Shown: positions 31,603-38,348 of the stretch, one piece after another
Layout: every line of letters begins with the position of its first letter
Position numbering within the stretch: position 1 is the stretch's first letter
Origin: a virus
Length of the DNA stretch: 38,890 nt
Virus record (IMG/VR): IMGVR_UViG_3300025736_000071
Location: 1-38,890 of that record
Strand: one strand, 5' to 3'
The notes under the pieces: model-generated
Database searches by the model: none
The model's input: only the letters and a program-made list of their open reading frames with translations
Told to the model about the DNA's origin: nothing
Translations under genes and position numbers: made by a program

Positions 31603-31818
31603 TTACTTGTTAACCCATTCAACAATCTTGCAATAACTTGGGAAACTAATACGTTTCTCGTCTTGTATATACGCTTTACACGTAATAGACGAAATGCCAA
31701 CAGCCTTTGCAAGCGCTTTAATACTTAATGGGTTTTTCATTAAATGCTTGAGTACAGTCTGCCGATAAATATCCTGACTGTCTAGGAATTCCATATAAGA
31801 TAATTTCTTTTCTTCCAT
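31603..31818 (-). CDS. Small helix-turn-helix regulator (repressor-like)
   Basis: 71 aa. The helix-turn-helix is seen at PLSIKALAKAVGISSITCKA followed by YIQDEKRISFPSYCKIVEW, of the Cro/C1-like lambda-repressor superfamily. ATG preceded by CAGGAG. It is transcribed divergently from the right early operon, and the shared 135-base gap contains a canonical promoter and three inverted repeats: the classic arrangement of a phage switch. It most likely represses the rightward promoter and its own gene. Confidence 0.75.
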   Translation of the reverse strand: MEEKKLSYMEFLDSQDIYRQTVLKHLMKNPLSIKALAKAVGISSITCKAYIQDEKRISFPSYCKIVEWVNK

Positions 31819-31882
31819 TAATTGCTCCTGTGGCTTTTTATACGTTATATATAATATATTACACTATTTATATACATAAGTA

Positions 31883-31947
31883 AACACACCGTGTTGACAT
31901 GTGGTACATTATGCAATATGATATATGTACATTGATAAAGGATCAAT
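31883..31947 (+). promoter_or_regulatory. Divergent control region: promoter with three inverted repeats
   Basis: Promoter TTGACA (31894-31899), 17 bases, TATGAT (31917-31922), a near-perfect sigma70-type match reading right. Inverted repeats: AACAC-ACC-GTGTT (31883-31895) touching the -35 box; GTACAT (31904-31909) with ATGTAC (31925-31930) flanking the -10 box; ATTGAT-AAAGG-ATCAAT (31931-31947) just before the first gene. These are good candidate operators for the divergently encoded helix-turn-helix protein; the last could also be an RNA hairpin with AAAGG in its loop. Confidence 0.75.
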
Positions 31948-31982
31948 GAAAAATGCAACTCTCAAATCCCAAGGAAAATCTC

Positions 31983-32576
31983 ATGATTCTAGAAATGGAA
32001 GTAATCATAACCGATTCATTCGGCAAAGAAATATTAATCGACTTTTCACATAAGTTTAAAGTTGAAACTGCAGCAGAATACCCGCATCCATGTGGAAAAG
32101 CTGTATTTGAAGCATTTTGTGAATATCTTACAGAAGATATGCGCGAAAATCATTCAGACGAAATAAACGTAATGACATATGCATCAAATCCTAAGTTCAA
32201 AAACCATTTCTTTGATGAAAGCGCATGCTCAAGTCCTACATTTAGTGATCTTGGAGACTTTAGAGAAAAAATAGACGGATCAATTCATAGTGCGTTAAGT
32301 CAGGCGTTTCATTGGATAGCAAACAACATGAAACAAGCTGGCATCAAAAACCCTCCAATAATTACTAAAGAGATGAGAATTACAGAAAAACACCTGGAAA
32401 TACTAGAGGAAGCGCTCGGCGACCTCCAAGTAGACGAAAACATTGTTAAATCATCTGTAATAGAAAGCGTATGCGAGTCTTACGAAATAGAAAACTTAGG
32501 TCTTATATCTGAAGAAGACTACGAAAAACTACGCGAAGAGTACAAAGAGAGGTTCGAATACGTAAACGAGAGATAA
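31983..32576 (+). CDS. Early protein A, paralogue of the 120-aa protein at 33082
   Basis: 197 aa from the ATG at 31983, which has AAGGA 7 bases upstream; an ATG at 31953 would add 10 residues. The chosen start matches the start of its paralogue at 33082: MILEMEVIITDSFGKEI versus MKFNIEVNIFRDGYGEWD, then IDFSHKFKVET versus MDFSKQFEFDT, FEAFCEYLTEDM versus KQFEEYATKEM, and ALSQAFHWIANNM versus LYHCLGWLCADL. A C-terminal extension of about 60 residues is highly acidic. Function unknown. First gene after the rightward early promoter. Confidence 0.65.
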   Translation: MILEMEVIITDSFGKEILIDFSHKFKVETAAEYPHPCGKAVFEAFCEYLTEDMRENHSDEINVMTYASNPKFKNHFFDESACSSPTFSDLGDFREKIDGSIHSALSQAFHWIANNMKQAGIKNPPIITKEMRITEKHLEILEEALGDLQVDENIVKSSVIESVCESYEIENLGLISEEDYEKLREEYKERFEYVNER

Positions 32577-32588
32577 AAGGGGCGAACA

Positions 32589-32873
32589 ATGATCGATAAC
32601 GTAAAGTTTTTAGAAACAGCAATAAACTTAAAAACAATCAAAGACAAAATAAAGTACCTTCAAAACGAAGAGAAAAAGACAGTCAAAAAACTTCAAGACT
32701 TGTGTGGTGGCGAAACATATGCTCATGAGTGCTACACGTTCGAGCGTATTGAACGCGTAGGATCAGTGAAGTACAAAGACATTCCGGAACTTGAAGAAGT
32801 TAACCTCGCGCTTTATAGAGGCGAAAACGTAATAGCATGGAAACTGAACTACATACCTAAATTTGATATATAA
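32589..32873 (+). CDS. Small early protein, 94 aa
   Basis: 94 aa. N-terminal helix (LETAINLKTIKDKIKYLQNEE, KKTVKKLQDLCGGE), then CYTFERIERVGSVKYKDIPE and a closing YRGENVIAWKLNYIP. The C-terminal form (YKDIPEL..VxLxxYR..xxxxWKL) occurs in small proteins near recombination genes in other phages, as far as I recall; the function is not known to me. Ribosome site GGGG with acceptable spacing. Downstream the genes are tightly packed. Confidence 0.65.
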   Translation: MIDNVKFLETAINLKTIKDKIKYLQNEEKKTVKKLQDLCGGETYAHECYTFERIERVGSVKYKDIPELEEVNLALYRGENVIAWKLNYIPKFDI

Positions 32874-32883
32874 GGAGAAGACT

Positions 32884-33072
32884 ATGCATCAAGAAGAAAC
32901 ACTAGCAGCACTTATAAAACTGTCAATTGATATGACACGGATCAACAGCACATTAACTAATCTCAATTCAATAATGGATAAACGACTTGAAGAATCAAAT
33001 AGACAGTTCAATATGATTCGTTCTGAAATAACTGAAATTTATCGACATATTAGTGGCGACAGCAAATTATAA
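32884..33072 (+). CDS. 62-aa coiled-coil protein
   Basis: 62 aa from ATG 32884, after AAGGAG; an earlier TTG start at 32863 has no ribosome site. Almost the whole protein is one amphipathic helix with heptad-like spacing (DMTRINSTLTNLNSIMDKRL, then EESNRQFNMIRSEITEIYRH). Probably a self-associating accessory protein. No other signal. Confidence 0.6.
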   Translation: MHQEETLAALIKLSIDMTRINSTLTNLNSIMDKRLEESNRQFNMIRSEITEIYRHISGDSKL

Positions 33073-33081
33073 AGGGAAAAA

Positions 33082-33444
33082 ATGAAATTTAATATTGAAG
33101 TAAATATATTTAGAGATGGCTACGGAGAATGGGATATGGATTTTTCAAAACAATTTGAATTCGATACAGACAACGAATCTTGTCCAATGAGTATGTCTTT
33201 TGATGTCATGAAACAATTTGAAGAATATGCAACTAAAGAGATGCTAATGCCTTTATATGAAATAGAACATGATAATACAATCGTATTCGATATTCTCGCT
33301 CACTCAAAAGATGATGACGGAACAATACGATCAAGCGTATCTAGCTTATGCACAGAAATAACAGAAATGGAGCGAACGCTATACCACTGTCTTGGATGGT
33401 TATGTGCAGATCTATTGTTGCGTCTTTATAAAAAAGAAAAATAG
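33082..33444 (+). CDS. Early protein B, paralogue of the 197-aa protein
   Basis: 120 aa. It starts MKFNIEVNIFRDGYGEWD, continues MDFSKQFEFDTDNESCPMSM, KQFEEYATKEML, and ends EMERTLYHCLGWLCADLLLR, each matching a segment of the protein at 31983. It lacks the acidic C-terminal tail of its relative. RBS AAGGG. The family is unknown. Its stop TAG is immediately followed by the next ATG. Confidence 0.65.
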   Translation: MKFNIEVNIFRDGYGEWDMDFSKQFEFDTDNESCPMSMSFDVMKQFEEYATKEMLMPLYEIEHDNTIVFDILAHSKDDDGTIRSSVSSLCTEITEMERTLYHCLGWLCADLLLRLYKKEK

Positions 33445-33642
33445 ATGATAACTAAAAAAGATGTTAGCAGATTAACCATAGATATACCAAAAGAAGACCA
33501 CCGTGCACTTAAAGTATTTTGTGCTCAGTCTGGTAAAAGTATGGCTGATGTAATCAGAGCTATAATTAATAAAAAAATACAAGGATTTAGCGACCTGCAT
33601 AGAATAATGATAGAAGATAAGAAATTTTGGGAAAAAAAATGA
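33445..33642 (+). CDS. Ribbon-helix-helix DNA-binding protein
   Basis: 65 aa. SRLTIDIPKEDHRALKVF is a typical ribbon-helix-helix strand and helix, followed by SGKSMADVIRAIINKKI, the second helix, with a lysine-rich end. Similar to CopG/ParG-type regulators and antitoxins. Its ATG follows the TAG of the previous gene directly and its TGA overlaps the next ATG (ATGA), so the three genes are coupled. As no obvious toxin follows, a regulator of this operon is the simpler reading. Confidence 0.7.
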   Translation: MITKKDVSRLTIDIPKEDHRALKVFCAQSGKSMADVIRAIINKKIQGFSDLHRIMIEDKKFWEKK

Positions 33643-33869
33643 TTAAGAAACTGATCTTAGCATTTATGCTGCTTACAATAGCACCAGCATATGCAGTAAA
33701 TAACGATTACGAAGAAGTAGAAATTGAAAGAGTTTCTACGCCAATGCCAACCGATGAAGAATTTGAAACAAATAGAATTTTTCTACGCATATATAGTAAC
33801 GGATTAACGGTTTATGTTGTAGGCCAAGAACCCATAATAAAAAAGGAAGTAGAGAATAATGAGAATTAA
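33639..33869 (+). CDS. Small exported protein with signal peptide
   Basis: 76 aa from ATG 33639, overlapping the previous TGA. N-terminal MIKKLILAFMLLTIAPAYA is a signal peptide with a good AxA-type cleavage site (PAYA, before VNND). The mature part, about 57 residues, is acidic (YEEVEIERVSTPMPTDEEF), then beta-rich (FLRIYSNGLTVYVVG). It would be secreted to the periplasm. Exported early phage proteins sometimes exclude superinfecting phages or act on the envelope; that is only a possibility here. Confidence 0.65.
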   Translation: MIKKLILAFMLLTIAPAYAVNNDYEEVEIERVSTPMPTDEEFETNRIFLRIYSNGLTVYVVGQEPIIKKEVENNEN

Positions 33870-34143
33870 CGAATACCTATTTAATAAAATTATAACTGAA
33901 TTTTTTAGCGATACTCTCATGCTACAAGAACACATTAATGATGGGCAACCTTTAGATACGTCTTCCTATGTAGTTCTTTCTATTAACAGAAGTATAAATA
34001 GCTTACGAGAAGCTGATTTGCTTTCAACCGCTATCGAAAGACTTCCTGAATACCAAGACATATTCGATGCAGTTCCTAAACTTTCAGAAACATTAAATGC
34101 AAAAACCAGTGAGTTCTTTCCAAAGAGAGCACCAATAAATTAA
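33859..34143 (+). CDS. Unknown 94-aa helical protein
   Basis: 94 aa; the ATG overlaps the end of the exported-protein gene (AATGAGAATTAA). Helical throughout: YLFNKIITEFFSDTLMLQEH, VVLSINRSINSLREADLL, then YQDIFDAVPKLSETL. No recognised motif or membrane segment. A strong hairpin follows its stop, so it is probably the last gene of the first part of the right early operon. Confidence 0.6.
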   Translation: MRINEYLFNKIITEFFSDTLMLQEHINDGQPLDTSSYVVLSINRSINSLREADLLSTAIERLPEYQDIFDAVPKLSETLNAKTSEFFPKRAPIN

Positions 34144-34145
34144 TT

Positions 34146-34184
34146 GTTGATAAATCTCTTTTCCTTTTAGAGAGATTTATCAAC
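34146..34184 (+). terminator. Long hairpin between two early genes
   Basis: GTTGATAAATCTCT, an 11-base pyrimidine-rich loop, AGAGATTTATCAAC: a perfect 14-base-pair stem 3 bases after the stop at 34143. No T-run follows (TGACAATTTCC), so it is at best a weak terminator; it could instead be an RNase-processing site or a protein-binding site before the INT_rpt gene. Confidence 0.55.
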
Positions 34185-34219
34185 TGACAATTTCCTTCGA
34201 CTAAAAACAAGGACTAAAA

Positions 34220-35935
34220 ATGCACTATAGCAATCATCCTCGTCTGAAAAAAGTTTTTAAATCATTTGAAGACGCAAGAGATTATGTAAGAAGATATAAA
34301 TTGCATAATACAGATGACTGGAATATATGGCTAAAAATATATCGACCTGATGATATCCCTTCAAGTCCATGGACAATTTATAAAGACCAAGGCTGGAAAG
34401 GTATTCCTGACTTCTGCGGATTTAAAGCTAGACAAGGAGGAAGTAAAAAACGCCAATACTTATCATTTGAAAAAGCACGCGAGTATGTAAGAACTAAAAA
34501 TATTAAAAGCAAAACAGAATGGGACGAATGGTCTTCTTCTGGCAAAAGACCTACAAACATACCAAGCAATCCTCGGCAGACGTATAAAAACAATGGATGG
34601 ATCGGAATGCCAGATTTTTGTGGCTTTATTTATACAAAATCAAAAACAGGCATCGTAAGAATATTCCTAACATTTCAAGAAGCATGCGAATACGTAAGAA
34701 CACTCAATTTGCAGAATTTCACTGAGTATAAACATTGGAGCAAAACTAATCGTCCGGGTAATATCCCATCTAGCCCTTCGACTGTGTACCGAGATCAAGG
34801 ATGGTTAAGTTTTAAACATTATTGTGGCTGGAATGCACAGCCTCGAATTAAAAATTTTGTTAATTTCGAAAAAGCTAAAGAGATCATACAGTCGTTTAAA
34901 CTTAAAAATTATGATGAATATTCAGAATGGATAAAAACCATGCGACCAGGGAATGTTCCAAGCACACCAGGCGTAATATATAAAGATGAAGGATGGGCTG
35001 GTATTCCTGATTATTGTGGCTATGGAAAGAAGAGAAAAGGCCGCAAGAAAAGAAATGGAATAAGATTTATGCCATTCAAAAAAGCACGTGAATATATGCA
35101 TTCATTAAATCTTCTTTCAAGCACCGACTGGAACAGTTGGTCATTATCAGAGCGTCCAGTTGGAATTCCAAGCCGTCCAGACAGAGTTTACGCAAGCGAT
35201 GGATGGATCAGCTGGACAGATTGGATCGGATGTTATCACGGGAACTTAGGAAAACAATTAGACAGTAAATACAAAGGAAGTGAACCAATGTTTTTTAACA
35301 GAATCAAAAAGAATATAACTAAAGAAGAACCAAAGCCTGAAGAAAATAAAGAAAAAGTAGAGAATGGATTAGAAGGTCTTATTAGGAAAAACAACCTAAT
35401 GACACTCAAAGAAGCGTCTGATACATTCGATATCAATCTAAAAACTATTCAATACTGGACGACTCAGTCAAAAATACTACCTAGATACAAACTTCCTGGA
35501 TCATGCTATTTAGTAAAAAAAGAAGATGTAGAACAAATCATATCAACGCAATATCCACGCAATGAGAAACAAGTTATAACTGAGAAAAATCAAGAGCCTG
35601 TAACTATTAAAGAAGAACCTATTGTCGTTAATCCCGTTCAAAAAGAAACGTGTTCTGAACCAACATATATACGAGTTGTCGGAATACTCATTAACAAATT
35701 AGATAATATGCAATCCGCCTTGATACAAGGAACCGGAAATGCAGAATCTATGAATAAATTCCTGGGGTTATTATATACTATTCATGAAGACATGATCGAG
35801 CTTAACGATGAAACAGTTATATATACCATAAGCCAACGATGCCCACAGTTTGCAGAAGCGCTTGAATTAATGAGTGAATACACGGTAATTATTAAAACAA
35901 TCCAAGATGCAATAAGAAATATAAAACTTAGATAG
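34220..35935 (+). CDS. Five-repeat INT_rpt protein with excisionase-like helix-turn-helix
   Basis: 571 aa. Five tandem units of about 54 residues (residues 15-68, 82-136, 151-204, 215-268, 285-338) share the pattern FxxARxYVRxxxL, a W in the middle, RPxxIPSxPxxxYKDxGW and a final FCGF/IGC: this is the phage-integrase repeat unit (INT_rpt) family. Such repeats normally extend integrases and other DNA enzymes, probably to bind DNA. Residues about 393-440 (LMTLKEASDTFDINLKTIQ, YWTTQSKILP, then YLVKKEDVEQII) form a MerR/excisionase-type helix-turn-helix. No tyrosine-recombinase catalytic residues are present. The C-terminus is helical. A repeat array of GGGAATTT and the ERF pair follow directly. 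Likely a sequence-specific DNA-organising protein. Confidence 0.8.
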   Translation: MHYSNHPRLKKVFKSFEDARDYVRRYKLHNTDDWNIWLKIYRPDDIPSSPWTIYKDQGWKGIPDFCGFKARQGGSKKRQYLSFEKAREYVRTKNIKSKTEWDEWSSSGKRPTNIPSNPRQTYKNNGWIGMPDFCGFIYTKSKTGIVRIFLTFQEACEYVRTLNLQNFTEYKHWSKTNRPGNIPSSPSTVYRDQGWLSFKHYCGWNAQPRIKNFVNFEKAKEIIQSFKLKNYDEYSEWIKTMRPGNVPSTPGVIYKDEGWAGIPDYCGYGKKRKGRKKRNGIRFMPFKKAREYMHSLNLLSSTDWNSWSLSERPVGIPSRPDRVYASDGWISWTDWIGCYHGNLGKQLDSKYKGSEPMFFNRIKKNITKEEPKPEENKEKVENGLEGLIRKNNLMTLKEASDTFDINLKTIQYWTTQSKILPRYKLPGSCYLVKKEDVEQIISTQYPRNEKQVITEKNQEPVTIKEEPIVVNPVQKETCSEPTYIRVVGILINKLDNMQSALIQGTGNAESMNKFLGLLYTIHEDMIELNDETVIYTISQRCPQFAEALELMSEYTVIIKTIQDAIRNIKLR

Positions 35936-35938
35936 CTT

Positions 35939-35998
35939 GGGAATTTTATGTCAAGACATGGGAATTTGACGGGAATTTTTTTAAAATAAAGGGAATTT
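35939..35998 (+). repeat. Four helically phased GGGAATTT repeats
   Basis: Copies at 35939, 35960, 35971 and 35991, with starts 21, 11 and 20 bases apart, that is close to multiples of one helical turn. They fill the gap between the INT_rpt gene and the first ERF gene; the last copy overlaps the ERF ribosome site. Candidate iteron array or operator for the upstream DNA-binding protein. The first copy precedes a 13-codon open frame (MSRHGNLTGIFLK) ending before the ERF gene. Confidence 0.7.
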
Positions 35999-36544
35999 AT
36001 GGAAAACGCTCCAAACAAACCTGCTGTTAAAGAGAATACTTTGACACAAACATTTATCTACGACCAAGCACGAATCGAAAAATATTTAAAATATCATGAA
36101 AATAAAAACTTCTTTTCAAATACAAGATCAAAAGATATTGATAAAATCGTAGAGGCAAAAATAGGATTTAAAAGAGCATGTCCAAAGCTTATAAAAGATC
36201 AACATTCTGGAACTGGCACTGCAAAATATCAAACATTCGGCGCAATGCTTGCAGTAATATTTGAACCGATGGCTGCCAATGGACTAGACTTCTCCCAGCT
36301 ATTACATGTGTATGATAAAACATCATACGTTGTCACAGAGCTTATGCATATTAGTGGACAATACATTCGTTCTGTTACTATGCTTCCTCCATATGCAGAA
36401 TCAATGTTAGTAAACGTTGTGAAGACGGGTAATGATATGAAGGCATACGGAGCAGCATCTTCATATTTGAAACGATACGCACTTAAATCAATATTAGGTA
36501 TTGAACCCGATAATGACGATTACGACGGGAGCTACCAAAAATAA
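35999..36544 (+). CDS. ERF-family single-strand annealing protein, copy 1
   Basis: 181 aa. The ERF core is seen: FKRACPKLIKDQHSGTGTAKYQTFG, EPMAANGLDFSQLLHVYDKT, VVTELMHISGQYIRSVTMLP, then the signature TGNDMKAYGAASSYLKRYAL and LGIEPDNDDYDG. These correspond to the conserved GYxSAxTYxxRYxLxxxxGI...DDD pattern of the family. ERF proteins pair complementary strands during phage recombination and genome circularisation. Shorter than many members; ends soon after the DDD motif. It is followed by a second, divergent ERF-type gene. Start AAGGG. Confidence 0.85.
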   Translation: MENAPNKPAVKENTLTQTFIYDQARIEKYLKYHENKNFFSNTRSKDIDKIVEAKIGFKRACPKLIKDQHSGTGTAKYQTFGAMLAVIFEPMAANGLDFSQLLHVYDKTSYVVTELMHISGQYIRSVTMLPPYAESMLVNVVKTGNDMKAYGAASSYLKRYALKSILGIEPDNDDYDGSYQK

Positions 36545-36564
36545 AAAAAGGGAAAAGGAGATCA

Positions 36565-37326
36565 ATGGAGAGCAGTTTTGACTTTGAAAAACAGCTGAAG
36601 TTCTTTGAATTACTTGAAGCAGTGATCGCCAAAAAGGTGGAAGCTGCACTGTCTGAACCAACAGACGAACCTTATGAATCTGAAAAAACAGATGAAATAT
36701 CAGCAGCACTCGCAGTTTCACAAGGTGAGTTTCTTGTAGTAAGAAATAATCGAACCAACCCATATTTCTCAACAGAGTACGGTGACCTGGATCAGATTAT
36801 GAAAGCAATAAGACCTTCGCTTGTTAAGAATGGCATAAGTTTAACACAGCAGCTCAAATTTAACGATGGTGCAATGATTCTAGCAACACGGATACGACAC
36901 AATAGCGGACAATGGATCGAGACGCGTGCACGAATTTTACCGTCAAAAAATGATGACCAAACATTTGCATCAGCTTTGATGTTTATGAAGAGACATTCTG
37001 TTGCTACATTAGTAGGAATTACAATTCCTGATGATACATACGATGACGATGCAGAAGTTCAAATGATCGGCGCAAGAAATATTATCGCCAAAGGTCCATC
37101 TAACAAGTATAATCCTAGAGAGCAGTCTTTTGAGCCAATAGGCAAGGATCAGCTAGAAGAACTTGAATGCGAACTCGCAGAATATCCACATATTGCAGAA
37201 GAAGTTTTGGATAAAATGAAAATCCAAAGCCTTGCTGACCTTCCAAAATCAAGATTTAAAGTATCGATTGCACGCGTACGTGCTATAAAATACGCACTCG
37301 AGAACTCAGATCAAAAAAAACAATAA
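36565..37326 (+). CDS. ERF-family protein, copy 2 (divergent)
   Basis: 253 aa. N-terminal helical extension (residues 1-55), then the ERF pattern: FLVVRNNRTNPYFSTEYGDL, SLVKNGISLTQQLKFNDG, LATRIRHNSGQWIETRARIL, and the signature region SALMFMKRHSVATLVGITIP with a following DDTYDDDAE. The lysine/arginine-rich C-terminus (ELAEYPHIAEEVLDKMKIQS) has its own helical part. It is clearly related to but distant from copy 1. The two could act as a heteromer, or one may be a regulator of the other. Start AAAAGGAG. Confidence 0.8.
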   Translation: MESSFDFEKQLKFFELLEAVIAKKVEAALSEPTDEPYESEKTDEISAALAVSQGEFLVVRNNRTNPYFSTEYGDLDQIMKAIRPSLVKNGISLTQQLKFNDGAMILATRIRHNSGQWIETRARILPSKNDDQTFASALMFMKRHSVATLVGITIPDDTYDDDAEVQMIGARNIIAKGPSNKYNPREQSFEPIGKDQLEELECELAEYPHIAEEVLDKMKIQSLADLPKSRFKVSIARVRAIKYALENSDQKKQ

Positions 37327-37341
37327 GGAAGAAAGGATGTT

Positions 37342-37533
37342 ATGTCAGATAAAATAAAAGAAATTATAAGCGACAAAGAACTTACACAAATTAAAACAGT
37401 ATTCAATAAGGATAAAGAACTAGAAAAGCATGTACTTAACGGAATGCCCGTTGAAATTTTAAAAAAGCTTCCAAAAGCTAAATTTGCGGAATTTCTGGAA
37501 AAAATTAAAACAATGTTTAAATTAAAAGTATAA
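37342..37533 (+). CDS. Small 63-aa lysine-rich protein
   Basis: 63 aa with AAAGGAT in front of ATG. Helical and highly charged (KIKEIISDKELTQIKTVFNK, VEILKKLPKAKFAEFLEKIK). It follows the second ERF gene at 15 bases and is the last gene before the structured RNA at 37540. A helper of the annealing pair is plausible; there is no direct evidence. Confidence 0.6.
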   Translation: MSDKIKEIISDKELTQIKTVFNKDKELEKHVLNGMPVEILKKLPKAKFAEFLEKIKTMFKLKV

Positions 37534-37539
37534 AAATTA

Positions 37540-37655
37540 TCCATGCGTGTCCCTAGACTACATGTATGGATGTTTCTTGTCACTTCGGTGGTAAGAGACT
37601 CCCCGTGTCAGTTGTTAGCATTCAACTGGCGCGGGTCTCCTTTTATAAAATATCA
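37540..37655 (+). ncRNA. Candidate structured RNA with three hairpins and a terminator
   Basis: 116 bases, clearly richer in G and C than the flanks, no reading frame with a ribosome site. Hairpin 1: TCCATGCGTGT with ACATGTATGGA. Hairpin 2: CTTGTCAC, TTCG, GTGGTAAG, closed by the very stable C(UUCG)G tetraloop. Hairpin 3: GAGAC..CAGTTG with CAACTG..GTCTC, followed by CTTTTAT, a terminator shape. Small RNA or a leader of the gene at 37666. Its function is unknown. Confidence 0.6.
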
Positions 37656-37665
37656 AAGGAATCTC

Positions 37666-37986
37666 ATGATCAATGAAGTACAACCATCGCTGATTAAAAA
37701 ACCCATTGAAGAAAAAGAAGAATTCTTGACAGTTAGACAAACTCCTCCAACAGTTCGAGACATTGCTCCATTTGGAATGATCGTTCAATGTAAGGATCGA
37801 TATTATATTCAATTATCAGACAATTCTTCCACTCCAAATTGGAATCCAATTGGTAACTTATTAGAGATAGCATTTAAAGATTTTATATTAGACAAAAACT
37901 TTATCAAACAATGTCTTATTATTTACAAAAACAATGAAACACTTGATACCATTGGTTCGATACTAAAAAATAAAAATAACTTATAA
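37666..37986 (+). CDS. Unknown 106-aa protein
   Basis: 106 aa from ATG 37666 with AAAGGA 5 bases upstream; an earlier start at 37543 would run through the structured RNA and is rejected. Sequence MINEVQPSLIKKPIEEKEEF, VRQTPPTVRDIAPFGMIVQC, IQLSDNSSTPNWNPIGNLLE, FIKQCLIIYKNNETLDTIGS. The middle has the look of a small beta-fold found near phage fibre heads (a DNSSTPNWNPIG turn). It is convergent with the fibre genes to its right. Function unknown. Confidence 0.6.
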   Translation: MINEVQPSLIKKPIEEKEEFLTVRQTPPTVRDIAPFGMIVQCKDRYYIQLSDNSSTPNWNPIGNLLEIAFKDFILDKNFIKQCLIIYKNNETLDTIGSILKNKNNL

Positions 37987-37992
37987 AGAAAA

Positions 37993-38022
37993 TGGTCGCA
38001 CTACCACGAGATAGTGCGACCA
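37993..38022 (-). terminator. Terminator of the right-edge fibre unit
   Basis: TGGTCGCACTA, 8-base loop, TAGTGCGACCA: perfect 11-base-pair stem. Read on the minus strand it is followed by TTTTCTTTATAAG, so it ends the leftward fibre transcript (38078-38890). On the plus strand no T-run follows. Confidence 0.9.
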
Positions 38023-38077
38023 ACCAAAGGAGATCGGAGACATATGAGAAGAAGCTCACCATCTGCCGTCTTAAAAA

Positions 38078-38299
38078 TTATCCGAGTTGTAACCACGTAG
38101 CAGCATGTCCAGAAATATCTGTTAACATATAAACTTCTGTGGTTGCGGTTCCGTCGTTAAAAATCCAAATCGTTCCTTTATTAAAATTTACAAGATCATT
38201 AGCTGTTGGTTGTCGTGTTGAATGATATGTCTGAGATGGATTCGTCGCCTGAACGCCCATATATGATAATGGATTCAAACCATTTAATTTAGATGACAT
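38078..38299 (-). CDS. 73-aa fibre-head-type domain protein
   Basis: 73 aa. MSSKLNGLNPLSYMGVQATN, then STRQPTANDLVNFNKGTIWI, DGTATTEVYMLTDISGHAATWLQLG broken into a beta-sheet pattern. The GTIWI...ATW spacing is the same as in the N-terminal domain of the 919-aa fibre (GTVWI...SATWVN). A short stand-alone copy of a fibre head domain. It ends before a terminator, so it is probably the last gene of the unit. RBS AAGGAT. Confidence 0.65.
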   Translation of the reverse strand: MSSKLNGLNPLSYMGVQATNPSQTYHSTRQPTANDLVNFNKGTIWIFNDGTATTEVYMLTDISGHAATWLQLG

Positions 38300-38348
38300 T
38301 ATTTATCCTTACTATTGTTAGGAAGTTTTTTGTAGATTCTAAACTTCA

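Noticed and set aside
37543-37665. Extended start of the 106-aa gene
   Set aside because: It runs through the hairpins of the structured RNA; the ATG at 37666 has AAAGGA at normal spacing.
38044-38100. 18-codon plus-strand frame after AAAGGAG
   Set aside because: It is very short, runs into the 3' end of the convergent fibre-head gene and resembles no protein; left out as chance.
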